Positions 13,791-23,420 of a DNA stretch of 64,000 bases are shown here, piece after piece. The position numbers were made by a program, and so were the translations under genes. The notes under the pieces were generated by a model that was not told where the DNA came from, searched no databases, and saw only the letters and a program-made list of their open reading frames with translations. Source of the DNA: Lonsdalea britannica (lineage in GTDB: Bacteria; Pseudomonadota; Gammaproteobacteria; Enterobacterales; Enterobacteriaceae); the NCBI RefSeq assembly GCF_002111595.1, contig NZ_LUTN01000014.1, positions 1 to 64,000 on the forward strand, given 5' to 3'. Position 1 is the stretch's first letter. The number at the start of each line of letters is the position of its first letter.

Positions 13791-14144
13791 CCAGCAAAAA
13801 ATGCGCCACCGTAAAATTAATGAATTAGAGAGCCACTTTCACGACGGCTCTTAGCGATTCCCCAGGGGCCGTTCAGTCCCCGTCCTATGTGTTAGCGATG
13901 ACACGCAAATTCCCCGTAGAGCGCACATAGCGAATCAAAAACTGGAATACGCCGAGTTTTACCAGCGATTTCGACTCACATGGCGGTCGGCCCGAACCGT
14001 GGCGGAAGAATCGGGCTTATTTTATGAAATTCTGCAAAGAGCATTCTATGAGTGCTTTTTACAGAACAAACATACTGAATCCTCGGGTGGCGGTATTGCC
14101 TTTCCCCGGGGATATATCAAACAAACCAGCAGGAAATATTATTT
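13791..14144. other. Non-coding stretch before terminase; likely cos/pac region
   Basis: No credible gene in 354 bases. Phages of this layout keep their packaging start site just upstream of the small terminase gene. I see no recognised cosN or terminase-binding repeat, so the role is inferred from position alone. Confidence 0.35.
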
Positions 14145-14750
14145 ATGGCAATAAAACCCGACTGGGAGGCTATCGAATCGGCTTACCGGGCTGGTTTGTT
14201 GTCTATCCGCGAAATTGCATCACAGCACGGCATTACCCATGGCGCCATCAATAAGCGAGCAAAGCGAGATGGGTGGGAAAGAGACCTCAAGGCGAAGATT
14301 AAAGCAAAGGCTGATGCGCTGGTATCCAAACGAGAGGTATCCAGCAAGGTATCCACTGAAACGGCTACCAGCGAACGGATACTGATTGAGGCTAATGCTG
14401 AAGTCATTGCCACAGTCCGTATGGAACATCGCGGAGACATTCGCCGGGCAAGAAATCTCGCTAACTCACTGTTTGATGAGCTGGGTGCTCAATGTGGCGA
14501 TGTGTCGGCACTCGAAAAGCTCGGCGATATCATGTTCGACCCTGACGACAATGGGCGCGATCGCCTCAATGAGCTTTATCACAAGGTCATTAGTCTGCCG
14601 GGGAGAGTTAAGTCGATGAAAGACCTCTCGGACACCTTGAAGACGCTTATTGGCCTTGAGCGCCAGGCTTACGACATCGACGGGCCGGAAGGCGACAACT
14701 CCGTTAAGAAACTATCTGACCTGATGGACTCCTTGTCTCAGGGGGCCTGA
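14145..14750 (+). CDS. Terminase small subunit
   Basis: Protein of 201 residues. N-terminal helix-turn-helix (YRAGLLSIREIASQHGITHGAINKRAKRDGW) binds the packaging site; the rest is helical for oligomer formation. Its stop overlaps the large subunit start. It recognises phage DNA and recruits the large subunit. Confidence 0.9.
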   Translation: MAIKPDWEAIESAYRAGLLSIREIASQHGITHGAINKRAKRDGWERDLKAKIKAKADALVSKREVSSKVSTETATSERILIEANAEVIATVRMEHRGDIRRARNLANSLFDELGAQCGDVSALEKLGDIMFDPDDNGRDRLNELYHKVISLPGRVKSMKDLSDTLKTLIGLERQAYDIDGPEGDNSVKKLSDLMDSLSQGA

Positions 14751-16222
14751 TGAAACCTGAGCACCTCAAGCTACTGGCTGATAAAGACTGGCGGCTCAAT
14801 AATCTCTATTGGATCACCGACAAAGAAGGTAAGCCGACGCGCTTCAGGATGACGCCAGAGCAGCGTGAGTACTTCGAAGGTATCCACACCCGCAATATCA
14901 TTCTCAAAGCGCGTCAGCTCGGTTTCACGACTGAAGTGTGCATTATCCAGCTCGACGCGGCGCTGTTTGAATCTGCAAAGTGCGCGTTGATCGCCCACAC
15001 ACTGAATGATGCAAAGCGGCTGTTCCGCGAGAAAGTGAAGTTCGCCTTCGACAATCTTCCTGAAGAAATCAAAGCGGCCAACCCGGCCAGTAATGACTCT
15101 GCCGGGGAGTTGGTATTTAAAAAGGGCGGATCGCTATACGTCAGTACGTCATTCCGTGGCGGTACGCTGCGTTACCTGCACGTTTCCGAGTTCGGGAAGA
15201 TATGCGCCAAGTATCCGGACAAGGCCCGTGAGATTGTCACTGGTGCGTTTGAGGCGGTATCAACCGGATGCTTTGCCACTATCGAGAGCACGGCAGAAGG
15301 GCGGGCTGGTTACTTCTTCGATTACTGCCAGACTGCCGAAAAGGCATTATTGCAGGGGAAAACGCTTTCCCCGCTGGACTGGAAGTTTTTCTTCTTCTCC
15401 TGGTGGAAGAATCCGCAGTACGCAATTGACCCGGTAGAGGCGTTACCGCAGCGCCTGATTGATTACTTCGATGAGATGGAAGCCAAGCACGGCGTCACCC
15501 TCGATGAGCGCCAGAAAGCGTGGTATTGCGCCAAAGAAAAGACTCTCGGCGATGACATGAAGCGTGAGTATCCAACGATACCCGCTGAAGCATTCCAGCA
15601 GTCAGTCGAGGGCGCTTACTACGCCAAACAGTTCCGCTGGCTCTACACCAATAATCGTATCGGTGAGCTACCGGACAACTCACATCTTCCCGTCCATACG
15701 TTTTGGGATATCGGCGTAGGTGATTCAACGGCCATTTGGTTTGTTCGTGAGGTAGGTGAAGAGTTTCACGTCATCGACTACTACGAGAACTCAGGCGAAG
15801 GTTTACGACACTACATGAAAGTGCTGAAAGACAGGGGTTATGAGTACGGCGAACATTGGGCGCCGCACGATATAGACAACCGGGAGTTTGCAGGCGATGG
15901 AAAAAGTCGCAAGCAAATAGCCGCCGAGGGGTTTGAAATCGATGGGATGAAATACTCCATCAGATTTAAGGTGGCCCCAAAGCTTGGGGTAGACACAGGC
16001 ATTGATTCGGTGCGTGAAATTCTCCCTAAATGTGCTTTCGACAGCCACAAGTGCGAGCTTGGTATCTCACACCTAGAAGGTTATCGAAAAGAGTGGGACG
16101 ACAAGCGCGGTTGCTGGAAAGACAAACCCCTTCATGACTTCACCTCTCACGGATCTGATGCATTCCGGTATTTCGCTGTATCCAAGAATAACCACAAATC
16201 TACAGGCGCAATCTTCTTCTGA
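14750..16222 (+). CDS. Terminase large subunit
   Basis: Protein of 490 residues. The ATPase part has a deviant Walker A region at NIILKARQLGFTTE and a Walker B-type HVSEFGK; the C-terminal RNase H-like nuclease starts at TFWDIGVGDSTAIW with the first metal-binding Asp, and ends in HDFTSHGSDAFRYFA. It cuts concatemers and drives DNA into the prohead through the portal. Next gene is the portal. Confidence 0.92.
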   Translation: MKPEHLKLLADKDWRLNNLYWITDKEGKPTRFRMTPEQREYFEGIHTRNIILKARQLGFTTEVCIIQLDAALFESAKCALIAHTLNDAKRLFREKVKFAFDNLPEEIKAANPASNDSAGELVFKKGGSLYVSTSFRGGTLRYLHVSEFGKICAKYPDKAREIVTGAFEAVSTGCFATIESTAEGRAGYFFDYCQTAEKALLQGKTLSPLDWKFFFFSWWKNPQYAIDPVEALPQRLIDYFDEMEAKHGVTLDERQKAWYCAKEKTLGDDMKREYPTIPAEAFQQSVEGAYYAKQFRWLYTNNRIGELPDNSHLPVHTFWDIGVGDSTAIWFVREVGEEFHVIDYYENSGEGLRHYMKVLKDRGYEYGEHWAPHDIDNREFAGDGKSRKQIAAEGFEIDGMKYSIRFKVAPKLGVDTGIDSVREILPKCAFDSHKCELGISHLEGYRKEWDDKRGCWKDKPLHDFTSHGSDAFRYFAVSKNNHKSTGAIFF

Positions 16223-16232
16223 GGGCTAATCA

Positions 16233-17669
16233 GTGAGTAATTCAAACAACGAGGTTTCATTCCTCGTCAATGCCGTTGCTGATTTAGTCGGACGGCAAAG
16301 AATGCTTTATGCCGGGCAGTTCAACGGCAACACGAAGCGAACCAAGTTATGGGACGAATTCGGTTATCCAGACTCGGTAGACTTCGGCATGCTCTACCGC
16401 GCTTACCGGCGCAACTCGGCGGCATACGCCGGGGTTCATAAGACGCTGGACTCATGCTGGGTTGACAAGCCAGTTATTATCGACGGTCCGGAAACATCCG
16501 AATCGAAAGCCACCAACGAATGGGAATCCACGGTAACGCGCTTGCTCAAGAAGCACTGGTCAAAAATTAAAGACGCCGATCGTCGGAACCTAATTGGTCG
16601 TTACTCAGCGTTGCTTCTGCAAATCAAAGATGGCCGTGACTGGGATCAGCCAGTTGATACCGCGTTAGTTAAGCGCCTGGGCGACAGCGCTCTGGTGAAG
16701 ATGATACCGGCGTGGGAGTCTCAGATTAAGCCCGGCAACATCGACATCGATACTCATTCGCCTACTTACGGGCAGCCAGTAAACTATCAGTTCAATGAGC
16801 AGCCGGTGGGTAATGACGGAACGTACGGACACGTTCGCCATGTCACTGTGCATCCCGACCGCGTAATCATCCTGGCTGAGGGTTCAGAGGACGATAACAT
16901 CCTGTCAGGAATCCCGCTCAACGAGGCCGGTTATAACGACCTGCTGGATATCGAAAAAGCGAAGGGTGGTAGTGCGGAAGGGTTCCTGAAGAACGCCAGT
17001 CGTCAGCTAGGCGTGTCGTTTGACTCAAGCACGGATATGACCACGATTGCTCAGCAGGCGGTTGCAGCTGGATATAAAGATCTAGGTGAGGCGATGAACG
17101 ATAAAATCGCCAAACTAAATCAAGGCTCAGATTCGGCACTGGTGACCCAATCAGGTACCACATCTGTGCTTTCTGTAGCTGCCGCTGACCCCACCCCTAC
17201 GTGGACGGTTTCAGCCAACAGCTACGCCTCAACCATCAGATGCCCGTTCAACATTTTGTTCGGTAAGCAGACAGGCAACCTCGCATCCACTGAGGATAAA
17301 AAAGCATGGGCCGCTACTTGCAACGAACGGCGTGCAGGTTTTCTTTCATGGTTGATTGGCGCTGTGACTGAGCGATGGTGGGCGGTAGGGATAATTGACC
17401 CGCCCAAGAGCGGAGAAATGTCGGTAGTTTGGTCTGACCTGCTAGCTCCTGGTGATAGCGAGAAGCTCGATAACATGAGCAAGATGGCCGACATCGCCTT
17501 GAAAACCCAGCAGGCCTATGGCACCCCAGCCGTTGATGCTAACGAGGTCCGCATGGCCGGTGAATTAGACCCGATTCAAGAACAGGACATCCCGGAGACG
17601 CCACATGTTGACCCTCTCACTGGAGAACAAACAACCGACAATCCGGACGCCGATAGTACCCAGGAATAA
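16233..17669 (+). CDS. Portal protein (DUF1073-type)
   Basis: Protein of 478 residues of the DUF1073 portal family: LYRAYRRNSAAYAGVHKTLDSCW, a long stem region and RCPFNILFGKQTGNLASTEDKKAW near residue 340. It forms the ring at the capsid vertex for DNA entry and tail joining. It lies between terminase and the head morphogenesis gene, with which it overlaps by 65 bases. The C-terminal tail is acidic. Confidence 0.88.
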   Translation: MSNSNNEVSFLVNAVADLVGRQRMLYAGQFNGNTKRTKLWDEFGYPDSVDFGMLYRAYRRNSAAYAGVHKTLDSCWVDKPVIIDGPETSESKATNEWESTVTRLLKKHWSKIKDADRRNLIGRYSALLLQIKDGRDWDQPVDTALVKRLGDSALVKMIPAWESQIKPGNIDIDTHSPTYGQPVNYQFNEQPVGNDGTYGHVRHVTVHPDRVIILAEGSEDDNILSGIPLNEAGYNDLLDIEKAKGGSAEGFLKNASRQLGVSFDSSTDMTTIAQQAVAAGYKDLGEAMNDKIAKLNQGSDSALVTQSGTTSVLSVAAADPTPTWTVSANSYASTIRCPFNILFGKQTGNLASTEDKKAWAATCNERRAGFLSWLIGAVTERWWAVGIIDPPKSGEMSVVWSDLLAPGDSEKLDNMSKMADIALKTQQAYGTPAVDANEVRMAGELDPIQEQDIPETPHVDPLTGEQTTDNPDADSTQE

Positions 17670-18591
17670 AACAGACCCGACCCAATCCTCTCGCGCCGTT
17701 GGCAAGATGCGCAAAGATATCCGTAACCGTTATTACCGGATTAAGCTGGCGTTGAAGCAGGTTATCGACCAGAGGATGACCGGCAGTGATTCCGCGATAA
17801 ACAGTCAGTCCAGCTTCTCGTTACATGGCAATACTCTCTATCAGGTCAACGCCGGAGCGTACATCTACGACATGTCAGCCGCGCAGTTGGCAAGCCTGCT
17901 ACAGATTGTTCAGACTATCCTTGATGACCACCTTTTGGACGGCGGTAGTAATAACCTGTGGGCGCTAGATTATGTCGCCGCTGAGTACAATCGGGGGACA
18001 CTAGCAGCATTTACTAATTTATCAGTGCAATCACCCATCTACGCGTCGCAAACAACGCTGTCGGCTCTCCTGTCGTCTCCTGCATATCAGAATCAGGTTG
18101 CTGCTGCGTATGTATCGACCTACAGCGACTGGAAAGGCATATCCGACCGGGCGCGGGCAGATCTAGCTAACGTCATTGCTGATTCGATTGGCCGAGGCAT
18201 CAACCCGAGAGAGACTGCAAAGATAATCAGTCGCCGCTTGGATGTTAGTCAGGCATCCGCCGAGAACATCGCGCAAACAGAGCAGGTCGGCGCGCTGCGC
18301 AAGGCTCAGTGGCTTGAAACGGATTGGGCAAAAGATAGGCTCGGCCTGAACACAGCCGTAATGTGGATATCTGCTCTCAAGCCCACAACACGCGCATGGC
18401 ATGCATCTCGGCACGGGAGAACGTACCCCACTGAAGAGGTGGAGGCGTTCTACGCCGAACGCGGGAATCGCTATCGGTGCTACTGCTCTCAAATCCCCGT
18501 AGTTCTCGACTCCGCGGGTAAGGTCGTTAATCCCGGACTTGTTGAAAGACTCGAGTCAGAACGAAAGAGCTGGTTCCAGCAAGAGAATTAA
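17605..18591 (+). CDS. Head morphogenesis protein (SPP1 gp7 / Mu F type)
   Basis: Protein of 328 residues starting at 17605 with GGAG eight bases upstream, inside the portal end. The C-terminal domain has the family core: ENIAQTEQVGALRKAQW, KPTTRAWHASRHGRTY and RYRCYCSQIPV with conserved cysteines. Such minor head proteins associate with the portal and are needed for DNA ejection or head assembly. Confidence 0.88.
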   Translation: MLTLSLENKQPTIRTPIVPRNKTDPTQSSRAVGKMRKDIRNRYYRIKLALKQVIDQRMTGSDSAINSQSSFSLHGNTLYQVNAGAYIYDMSAAQLASLLQIVQTILDDHLLDGGSNNLWALDYVAAEYNRGTLAAFTNLSVQSPIYASQTTLSALLSSPAYQNQVAAAYVSTYSDWKGISDRARADLANVIADSIGRGINPRETAKIISRRLDVSQASAENIAQTEQVGALRKAQWLETDWAKDRLGLNTAVMWISALKPTTRAWHASRHGRTYPTEEVEAFYAERGNRYRCYCSQIPVVLDSAGKVVNPGLVERLESERKSWFQQEN

Positions 18592-18613
18592 TCACCATCA
18601 ACGAGGACACAGC

Positions 18614-20023
18614 ATGAAGCGCAATCGCGTTAACGTGCTGACCGTCGTCAACTCCGCTTCAAACATCACCACTGAAACCATCGACGGCAAGCCACATATC
18701 GTGGTTCGCGGCATCACGCCTGTCGTAGATGACATCGTGATGAATCGGAAGTTGTACCCGGCAGCAGAAATTGGCAAGGCCTACAACACCCTTGAGCGCA
18801 ACCCGATGCCTCTCGGCCACCCTAAAGTGGATGGCAAGCACGTATCAGCTCGGGATGTGCGGGCGGTGAACAACTACCACGTCGGTGCGTGGCTACAGAA
18901 CGTCAATCACACCGACGGCAAGGTCACCGGCGACATGTACGTCGATCGCCAGTACGCAGAGTCTAGCGACAAGGGCAAGCGACTAATCAACCGTCTGGAT
19001 GAAATGATTGCTGGTACCAATGCAGAGCCCATCCACATTTCGACCGGCCTCCTGTATTCCGGCATCGCGGCCAACGGTGAATCGAAGGGCAAAAAGTACA
19101 ACGAAATCGCCACCAACATGATGTTTGACCATGTTGCGGTGCTTCTGGATGAGCCCGGCGCGGGAACCCCAGAAGAAGGCGTTGGTATTTTCGTTAATGC
19201 CGATGGTGACGAGCAAGAAATCGAGATTGCGAACCTGTCGGATGGCTACGACTGCACCCGCGAAGGCGCTCTGAATAAAGCCAAATTCTTTTTCACCAAC
19301 GCTTCAAATTTCTCTTTCGATGATATTCAACGCGCCCTGAGCGACAAGCTCAGAGAAGGCCGCACTGATGACAATTGGCTGTGGCCTGAGTCTGTATGGC
19401 CCGACACCTTCATCTACCGAGACCAGTCCCGATATTTCAAGCAAAAGTACCTCATCGATGATGACGGCAAGGCTGTTTTTGTCGGCGAGCCACAAGAAGT
19501 CGTGCGCAAACCAACTGAGTACGAAGTTAAAACCAACGGAGAAACAGACCCGATGAAAGACCTGATCGTTAACGCGCTCAAAGCTGCCGGCAAACCGACT
19601 GATGGCAAAACCGATGCCGAGCTGATGGACGCATATAACCAGATGGCAGCAGAAAAGGCGGTTAAAAAAGACGAAACGCCTGAAGAGAAAGCCGCGCGTG
19701 AGAAGAAAGAGGCCGACGAAAAGGCGGCGAAGGATAAAGCAGCTAAAGACGCCGCAGCTAATGCAGAAGAGGTTCCGGCATGGGCCAAGTCTCTGGCTGA
19801 GCGCGTTGAGAGTGTTGTTAACAGCCTGAACGCCAACGCAGACAAAGAGAAGGGCGAAAAACGCGCTGCCGTTAAAGCCAAATTCGGACTTGATGACCTG
19901 GCGGTGAACGCGCTGGATGGCGCGGCACTGGATGGCCTCTTTGCTCAATGCGCTACTTCACGGGGTTTGAGCGGTGCGTTTAACCACTCAACCGAACAAT
20001 CCATTTCTGAAATGCCGGAGTAA
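18614..20023 (+). CDS. DUF2213 prohead protease fused to scaffold-like tail
   Basis: Protein of 470 residues from the ATG at 18614. Residues about 20-230 form a DUF2213 domain, a putative prohead protease (RNPMPLGHP, EPIHISTGLLYSG, NMMFDHVAVLLDEPGAG). From about 310 the protein is a charged lysine/alanine/glutamate coiled coil, like capsid scaffolds. An in-frame ATG at 19553 (MKDLIVNALKAAGK) with GGAG 11 bases upstream could yield the scaffold alone, like lambda Nu3 inside C. Confidence 0.82.
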   Translation: MKRNRVNVLTVVNSASNITTETIDGKPHIVVRGITPVVDDIVMNRKLYPAAEIGKAYNTLERNPMPLGHPKVDGKHVSARDVRAVNNYHVGAWLQNVNHTDGKVTGDMYVDRQYAESSDKGKRLINRLDEMIAGTNAEPIHISTGLLYSGIAANGESKGKKYNEIATNMMFDHVAVLLDEPGAGTPEEGVGIFVNADGDEQEIEIANLSDGYDCTREGALNKAKFFFTNASNFSFDDIQRALSDKLREGRTDDNWLWPESVWPDTFIYRDQSRYFKQKYLIDDDGKAVFVGEPQEVVRKPTEYEVKTNGETDPMKDLIVNALKAAGKPTDGKTDAELMDAYNQMAAEKAVKKDETPEEKAAREKKEADEKAAKDKAAKDAAANAEEVPAWAKSLAERVESVVNSLNANADKEKGEKRAAVKAKFGLDDLAVNALDGAALDGLFAQCATSRGLSGAFNHSTEQSISEMPE

Positions 20024-20029
20024 TGACTG

Positions 20030-20467
20030 ATGGCGATTAAAGACGGTAAACACGTAATTCACGCGGGCGGTATTTTCCCTAACCCGTTACTCAATCGCGA
20101 AGGCGCAGCGGCAGCGGCAACCACGCCAGGCACTGTTGGCCACTTCGTATCCGGCAAGTTCACCGCCTCCACCAAAGGCGATGATGACGCCGTTCTGTAT
20201 GTGGCGAATATGGACTACTTGCGCTGCAAAAACGTAGATGAAGTCATCCCGGCCAATGAGCTGGTGGTCGGCATCCAACCTTTGCAAGGCATGTTTCTGA
20301 ACGTCCGAGCAGCTGCTGGCACCTACACAAAAGGCATGGCGGTTGCCGTAGTCGACGGACAGATCACCCCAGTGACATCAGAAACTGCTACCCCGACCTT
20401 TGGCTACGTCGAAGAGTCATCCATCACCGCAGCCGCTGGCGACCTCGTCCGCATCGTGTTCAAGTAA
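20030..20467 (+). CDS. Head decoration-like protein
   Basis: Protein of 145 residues between the protease/scaffold and the major capsid gene, the usual place of gpD-like decoration proteins. Beta-rich sequence with GGIFPNPLLNREGAAAAATT at the start and GYVEESSITAAAGDLVRI at the end. Family name not certain; it would bind the capsid surface. Confidence 0.65.
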   Translation: MAIKDGKHVIHAGGIFPNPLLNREGAAAAATTPGTVGHFVSGKFTASTKGDDDAVLYVANMDYLRCKNVDEVIPANELVVGIQPLQGMFLNVRAAAGTYTKGMAVAVVDGQITPVTSETATPTFGYVEESSITAAAGDLVRIVFK

Positions 20468-20476
20468 GGAGACACA

Positions 20477-21554
20477 ATGTTAGTTTTCTCTAAATCAATC
20501 GGTGAAAAGACCGGTAACCTGGCGGTAAATAGCTATCAGTTCGCGCAGCTGGCGCAAGAGCGTCAGGCGGCAGTCAACCACCAGGGCGTTAACGTGATGC
20601 AGGAAATTTCTGATCGCGTTAACACAGCAGCTCAGCTTAACGGCATCAACGCTGTGCGTTCCCCGGCAGACCTGTACAAAACCTTTGATCAGACCGTTCT
20701 GCGTCAGTTTGAGAACAAAGATGAATTCACTTTGCTGAACGACCTTACGCCGCTGTCTCGCTCTGTCCGCATCAATGCGACGGTCTACGAATACGCTAAG
20801 TCCGGCGGCAAAATGTGGGGGCACACCTCCATGAGCGGTCAGATCGGCGCGGCGCTGGATGCCACGGCTTACGATTACGACGGCACGATGGTTCCGGTGC
20901 ATGACACTGGCTTCAAATTCAACTGGCGCGACCCCCGGTTGAACAACCCGGACGCATTTGACGTTATTGCCGATGCGCAGGCTGAATCTTCAGCTCAGGT
21001 TCGCCGCACCTACGTCGATTACATCTTCAACGGCTTCCGTGACGACAGCGGCAACTATGCGCAGTTTGACGGCAAAACGTGGAAGGGTATCAAGAACGAC
21101 GAGCGCGTCGCTCAGGTCACATTGATCACCAACCTCGCCACCTCAACCGATCCGAAAGCAATCCGCGCACAGTTCATTGCGCTGCGTGACGTGGTTCGCG
21201 TGACCAACATGCAGTACGGCGACCAGACCTGGTATGTATCTCAAGAGATCATGTCAAATCTGGAGCAGGACTACAGCGACAACTACGCCGCGCCAACCCT
21301 GTACGAAAAACTGCTGAAGCTGTCCGGTATCTCGGCAATTAAGGTCGACTCTCAGCTGTCCGGAAACGAAGTGATCATCATCGCTGTCTGCTGGCGTAGT
21401 GGCTCCGATTGTCGGTCAGGCGTTCGGCACCGTTGCCGACCCGCGTCCGTTCTACAACAGTGATTACGTATGGCGCACATGGGGCGCTGCTGGTCTGATG
21501 GTTAAGACTGACATCGCCGGTCACTTCTCCGTTGTCCACGCTTCTGGCGAGTAA
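20477..21554 (+). pseudogene. Major capsid protein, frameshifted near its 3' end
   Basis: The frame from 20477 encodes the capsid protein to about GNEVIII, then reads into a wrong frame ending at 21463. The true end is in the next frame: LSAGVVAPIVGQAFGTVADP ... HFSVVHASGE, stopping at 21552-21554. The junction near 21384 needs one extra base removed or two restored, unlike the simple one-base losses elsewhere. Corrected length is about 358 residues. The N-terminal FSKSIGEKTGNLAVNSYQF and DWRDPRL-like centre (FKFNWRDPRL) are typical of this capsid family. Confidence 0.85.
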
Positions 21555-21562
21555 GGGGATAT

Positions 21563-21778
21563 ATGGCACTGGTAAAAGTTATCGCAAATAACCTATTCGC
21601 CGGTGCCAATTTCCAGAAGCTGGAGGTTGGTGGCCAGGTTGAGGTTTCAGACGATGTTGCCAACCGCTGGGTGAGTGCAGGGCTGGCCGAGCGAATTGGC
21701 AATGTTTCTTTCGAGGTGGCAACGCCATCAAAACGCGGAAGAAAAAAGCGGGGCGAAAATGGTGAAGATAGCGATTGA
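21563..21778 (+). CDS. Small head-joining region protein (71 aa)
   Basis: Starts eight bases after the capsid stop with AAGGGG upstream. Short beta-rich protein (KVIANNLFAGANFQKLEVGG) with a very basic tail (KRGRKKRG). Such genes are common between capsid and connector genes; function unknown. Confidence 0.7.
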   Translation: MALVKVIANNLFAGANFQKLEVGGQVEVSDDVANRWVSAGLAERIGNVSFEVATPSKRGRKKRGENGEDSD

Positions 21779-22130
21779 TGACGTAAAGCCGATGATGGCT
21801 GAGCTGGGATTCACGCTGCCTGATGCTGTTCTGCTGCTTCTCATTGATCAAGCGAATGGCGTATCTGAATGTATGGACGGGGCGGGGTATTCAGACAGCC
21901 TAAAACAGCTGCTGCTTATCTACGCCGCTGTGCGGCTTGCCGCCCTGTCCGGCGCCAGAAAGATATCTTCTCAATCTGCCCCGTCTGGGGCTTCACGCTC
22001 CTTCGCTTACGATTCCTCCGGTACTGACTATCTCTACAAGCAGATTCAGGCATGGGACACGCACGGGTGCCTGTCTGGCCTGCCGCTGTCTAGTAAGTCG
22101 GTCGGCTTCTTCGACGTGGTAGGAGGGTGA
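21759..22130 (+). CDS. Head-tail connector-like protein
   Basis: Protein of 123 residues from the ATG at 21759, overlapping the previous gene. Helical N-terminus (MMAELGFTLPDAVLLLLIDQ) and DSLKQLLLIYAAVRLAALSGAR suggest a gp6/gpFII-type connector. Position after the capsid fits. Confidence 0.7.
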   Translation: MVKIAIDDVKPMMAELGFTLPDAVLLLLIDQANGVSECMDGAGYSDSLKQLLLIYAAVRLAALSGARKISSQSAPSGASRSFAYDSSGTDYLYKQIQAWDTHGCLSGLPLSSKSVGFFDVVGG

Positions 22131-22131
22131 A

Positions 22132-22302
22132 ATGGAATGGATTTTACCTTCTGTGCGCACCCCGAAGCCTTATGTTCGTGTCTGGCTTGTAACTGACGCC
22201 GGCATCCAGACGACGGGGTACGTCAGTGGTGATGGTTCATGGGTGTTCCTGTGCAAGCGGGTAGCAGCCACCAACCCAACAGTAGCGAGGTGGAGAGAGT
22301 GA
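22132..22302 (+). CDS. Hypothetical phage protein (56 aa)
   Basis: ATG at 22132 directly after the connector stop, with AGGAGG upstream. Contains VRVWLVTDAGIQTTGYVSGDG, a beta-rich stretch. Its end overlaps the next GTG start. Unknown role, well supported by packing. Confidence 0.65.
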   Translation: MEWILPSVRTPKPYVRVWLVTDAGIQTTGYVSGDGSWVFLCKRVAATNPTVARWRE

Positions 22303-22649
22303 GCAGCGTCGCTAACTGGTCATATACCGCCAAGGCAACCATATGGAGAAAGCTGGAGGGGGCCAATGAGTATGGCGACCCAATGGGTTACTCCCCGCCA
22401 GAAGTGATCCTGTGTGATTACGAGGGTGGATTAAGCAAGCGAATAGGTAATATCGGCTCTGAGGTGGTAATCAAGAACACCGTATGGACTGAATATTCTG
22501 CCATTGGAGCAGGTGATTACGTTCTTATTGGTGAATCATCCGAACCTGACCCGATATCCGCTGGCGCTGATGAAGTGATGCAGGTTATCCGCTATTCCGA
22601 CACCTTCGAGCGAACCGCTGATGATTGGGCGATCCTTACGGGAGTTTGA
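22299..22649 (+). CDS. Head-tail joining protein (116 aa)
   Basis: GTG start at 22299 overlaps the previous stop (GTGA). Beta-rich protein including GGLSKRIGNIGSEVVIKNTVWTE-type segments and DPISAGADEVMQVIRYSD, typical of head closure or stopper proteins in this cluster. A longer frame to an ATG at 22239 lies in the previous gene and is unlikely. Confidence 0.65.
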   Translation: MSSVANWSYTAKATIWRKLEGANEYGDPMGYSPPEVILCDYEGGLSKRIGNIGSEVVIKNTVWTEYSAIGAGDYVLIGESSEPDPISAGADEVMQVIRYSDTFERTADDWAILTGV

Positions 22650-22650
22650 T

Positions 22651-23019
22651 ATGGGGATAAAGGTCAGAGGCGTTCGTGAAACCCATATGAGCGTCAACGA
22701 GTTCATCAGCGACGTTAGGGGAAAGAGGGCCATAAGAGCAGTTCAGGCTGCGATGTTAATCGGAGGGTCGCAGGCCGCGCTGTACACCCCGATCGACACC
22801 TCAACTTTGCTTAATTCCCAGTACCGCGAACTGGGCTTAAATGGAACAAGGATCACCGGGAGAATCGGTTATTCAGCCAATTACGCCGTCTATGTTCACG
22901 ACCCTAACATTCCGCAGAATTTCCGCAGGGCCACCGCCCAGAAAGAATTCCTTAAGAAAGGTGTTGATGACGTGAAAGAGCAAATGGTTGCAGCAATCAA
23001 AAAGGAGCTGATGCCATGA
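22651..23019 (+). CDS. Tail completion/neck protein (HK97 gp10-like)
   Basis: Protein of 122 residues from the ATG at 22651. The pattern RAVQAAMLIGGSQAALYTPIDTS, then RITGRIGYSANYAVYVHD and a C-terminal lysine-rich helix, matches minor head-tail (gp10-like) proteins. Overlaps the next start by four bases. Confidence 0.78.
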   Translation: MGIKVRGVRETHMSVNEFISDVRGKRAIRAVQAAMLIGGSQAALYTPIDTSTLLNSQYRELGLNGTRITGRIGYSANYAVYVHDPNIPQNFRRATAQKEFLKKGVDDVKEQMVAAIKKELMP

Positions 23020-23399
23020 CCCCACCAATGCACACCAGGGTTAGAAATTACTTCCTTAATGCCGGGCTTGCTGATGGTTTTGTTGTCCAGCTTCTTATGT
23101 GGACAGACACGCCAAAGAAGAATGAAAGGATGATGGTTTTCCGTCCTAACGGAGGTACGTCAATCCGTAATGGGTTGGGTTCGCAACACTTCGTGATAGT
23201 TGATGTGATCGGCGCCAAGGGTGGCAATCCCGCCGTAGACGCCGCAGTGCAATCCATCATTGACTACGTCCAACAGAATCCAATGGCTGACGACTGTGTC
23301 GGCTACCTGGAAAACCTCGGAGGCATCCCCGCCCCCGTTCTCACCGAAGAAGGCCGGTTAGTTTACAGGCTCCAATTCGTCGCCACATTCGGCGACTAG
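23016..23399 (+). CDS. Tail terminator-like protein (gpU-like)
   Basis: Protein of 127 residues just before the tail tube gene, where the terminator is expected. SIIDYVQQNPMADDCVGYL and the C-terminal RLVYRLQFVATFGD resemble this family. It would cap the tail and join it to the head. Confidence 0.72.
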   Translation: MTPPMHTRVRNYFLNAGLADGFVVQLLMWTDTPKKNERMMVFRPNGGTSIRNGLGSQHFVIVDVIGAKGGNPAVDAAVQSIIDYVQQNPMADDCVGYLENLGGIPAPVLTEEGRLVYRLQFVATFGD

Positions 23400-23420
23400 T
23401 CAAAACACAGAGGACCAAAT

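Noticed and set aside
19304..19948. 214-codon minus-strand frame opposite the DUF2213 gene
   Set aside because: Caused by the lysine/alanine-rich coiled coil on the other strand giving a phenylalanine/leucine-rich translation.
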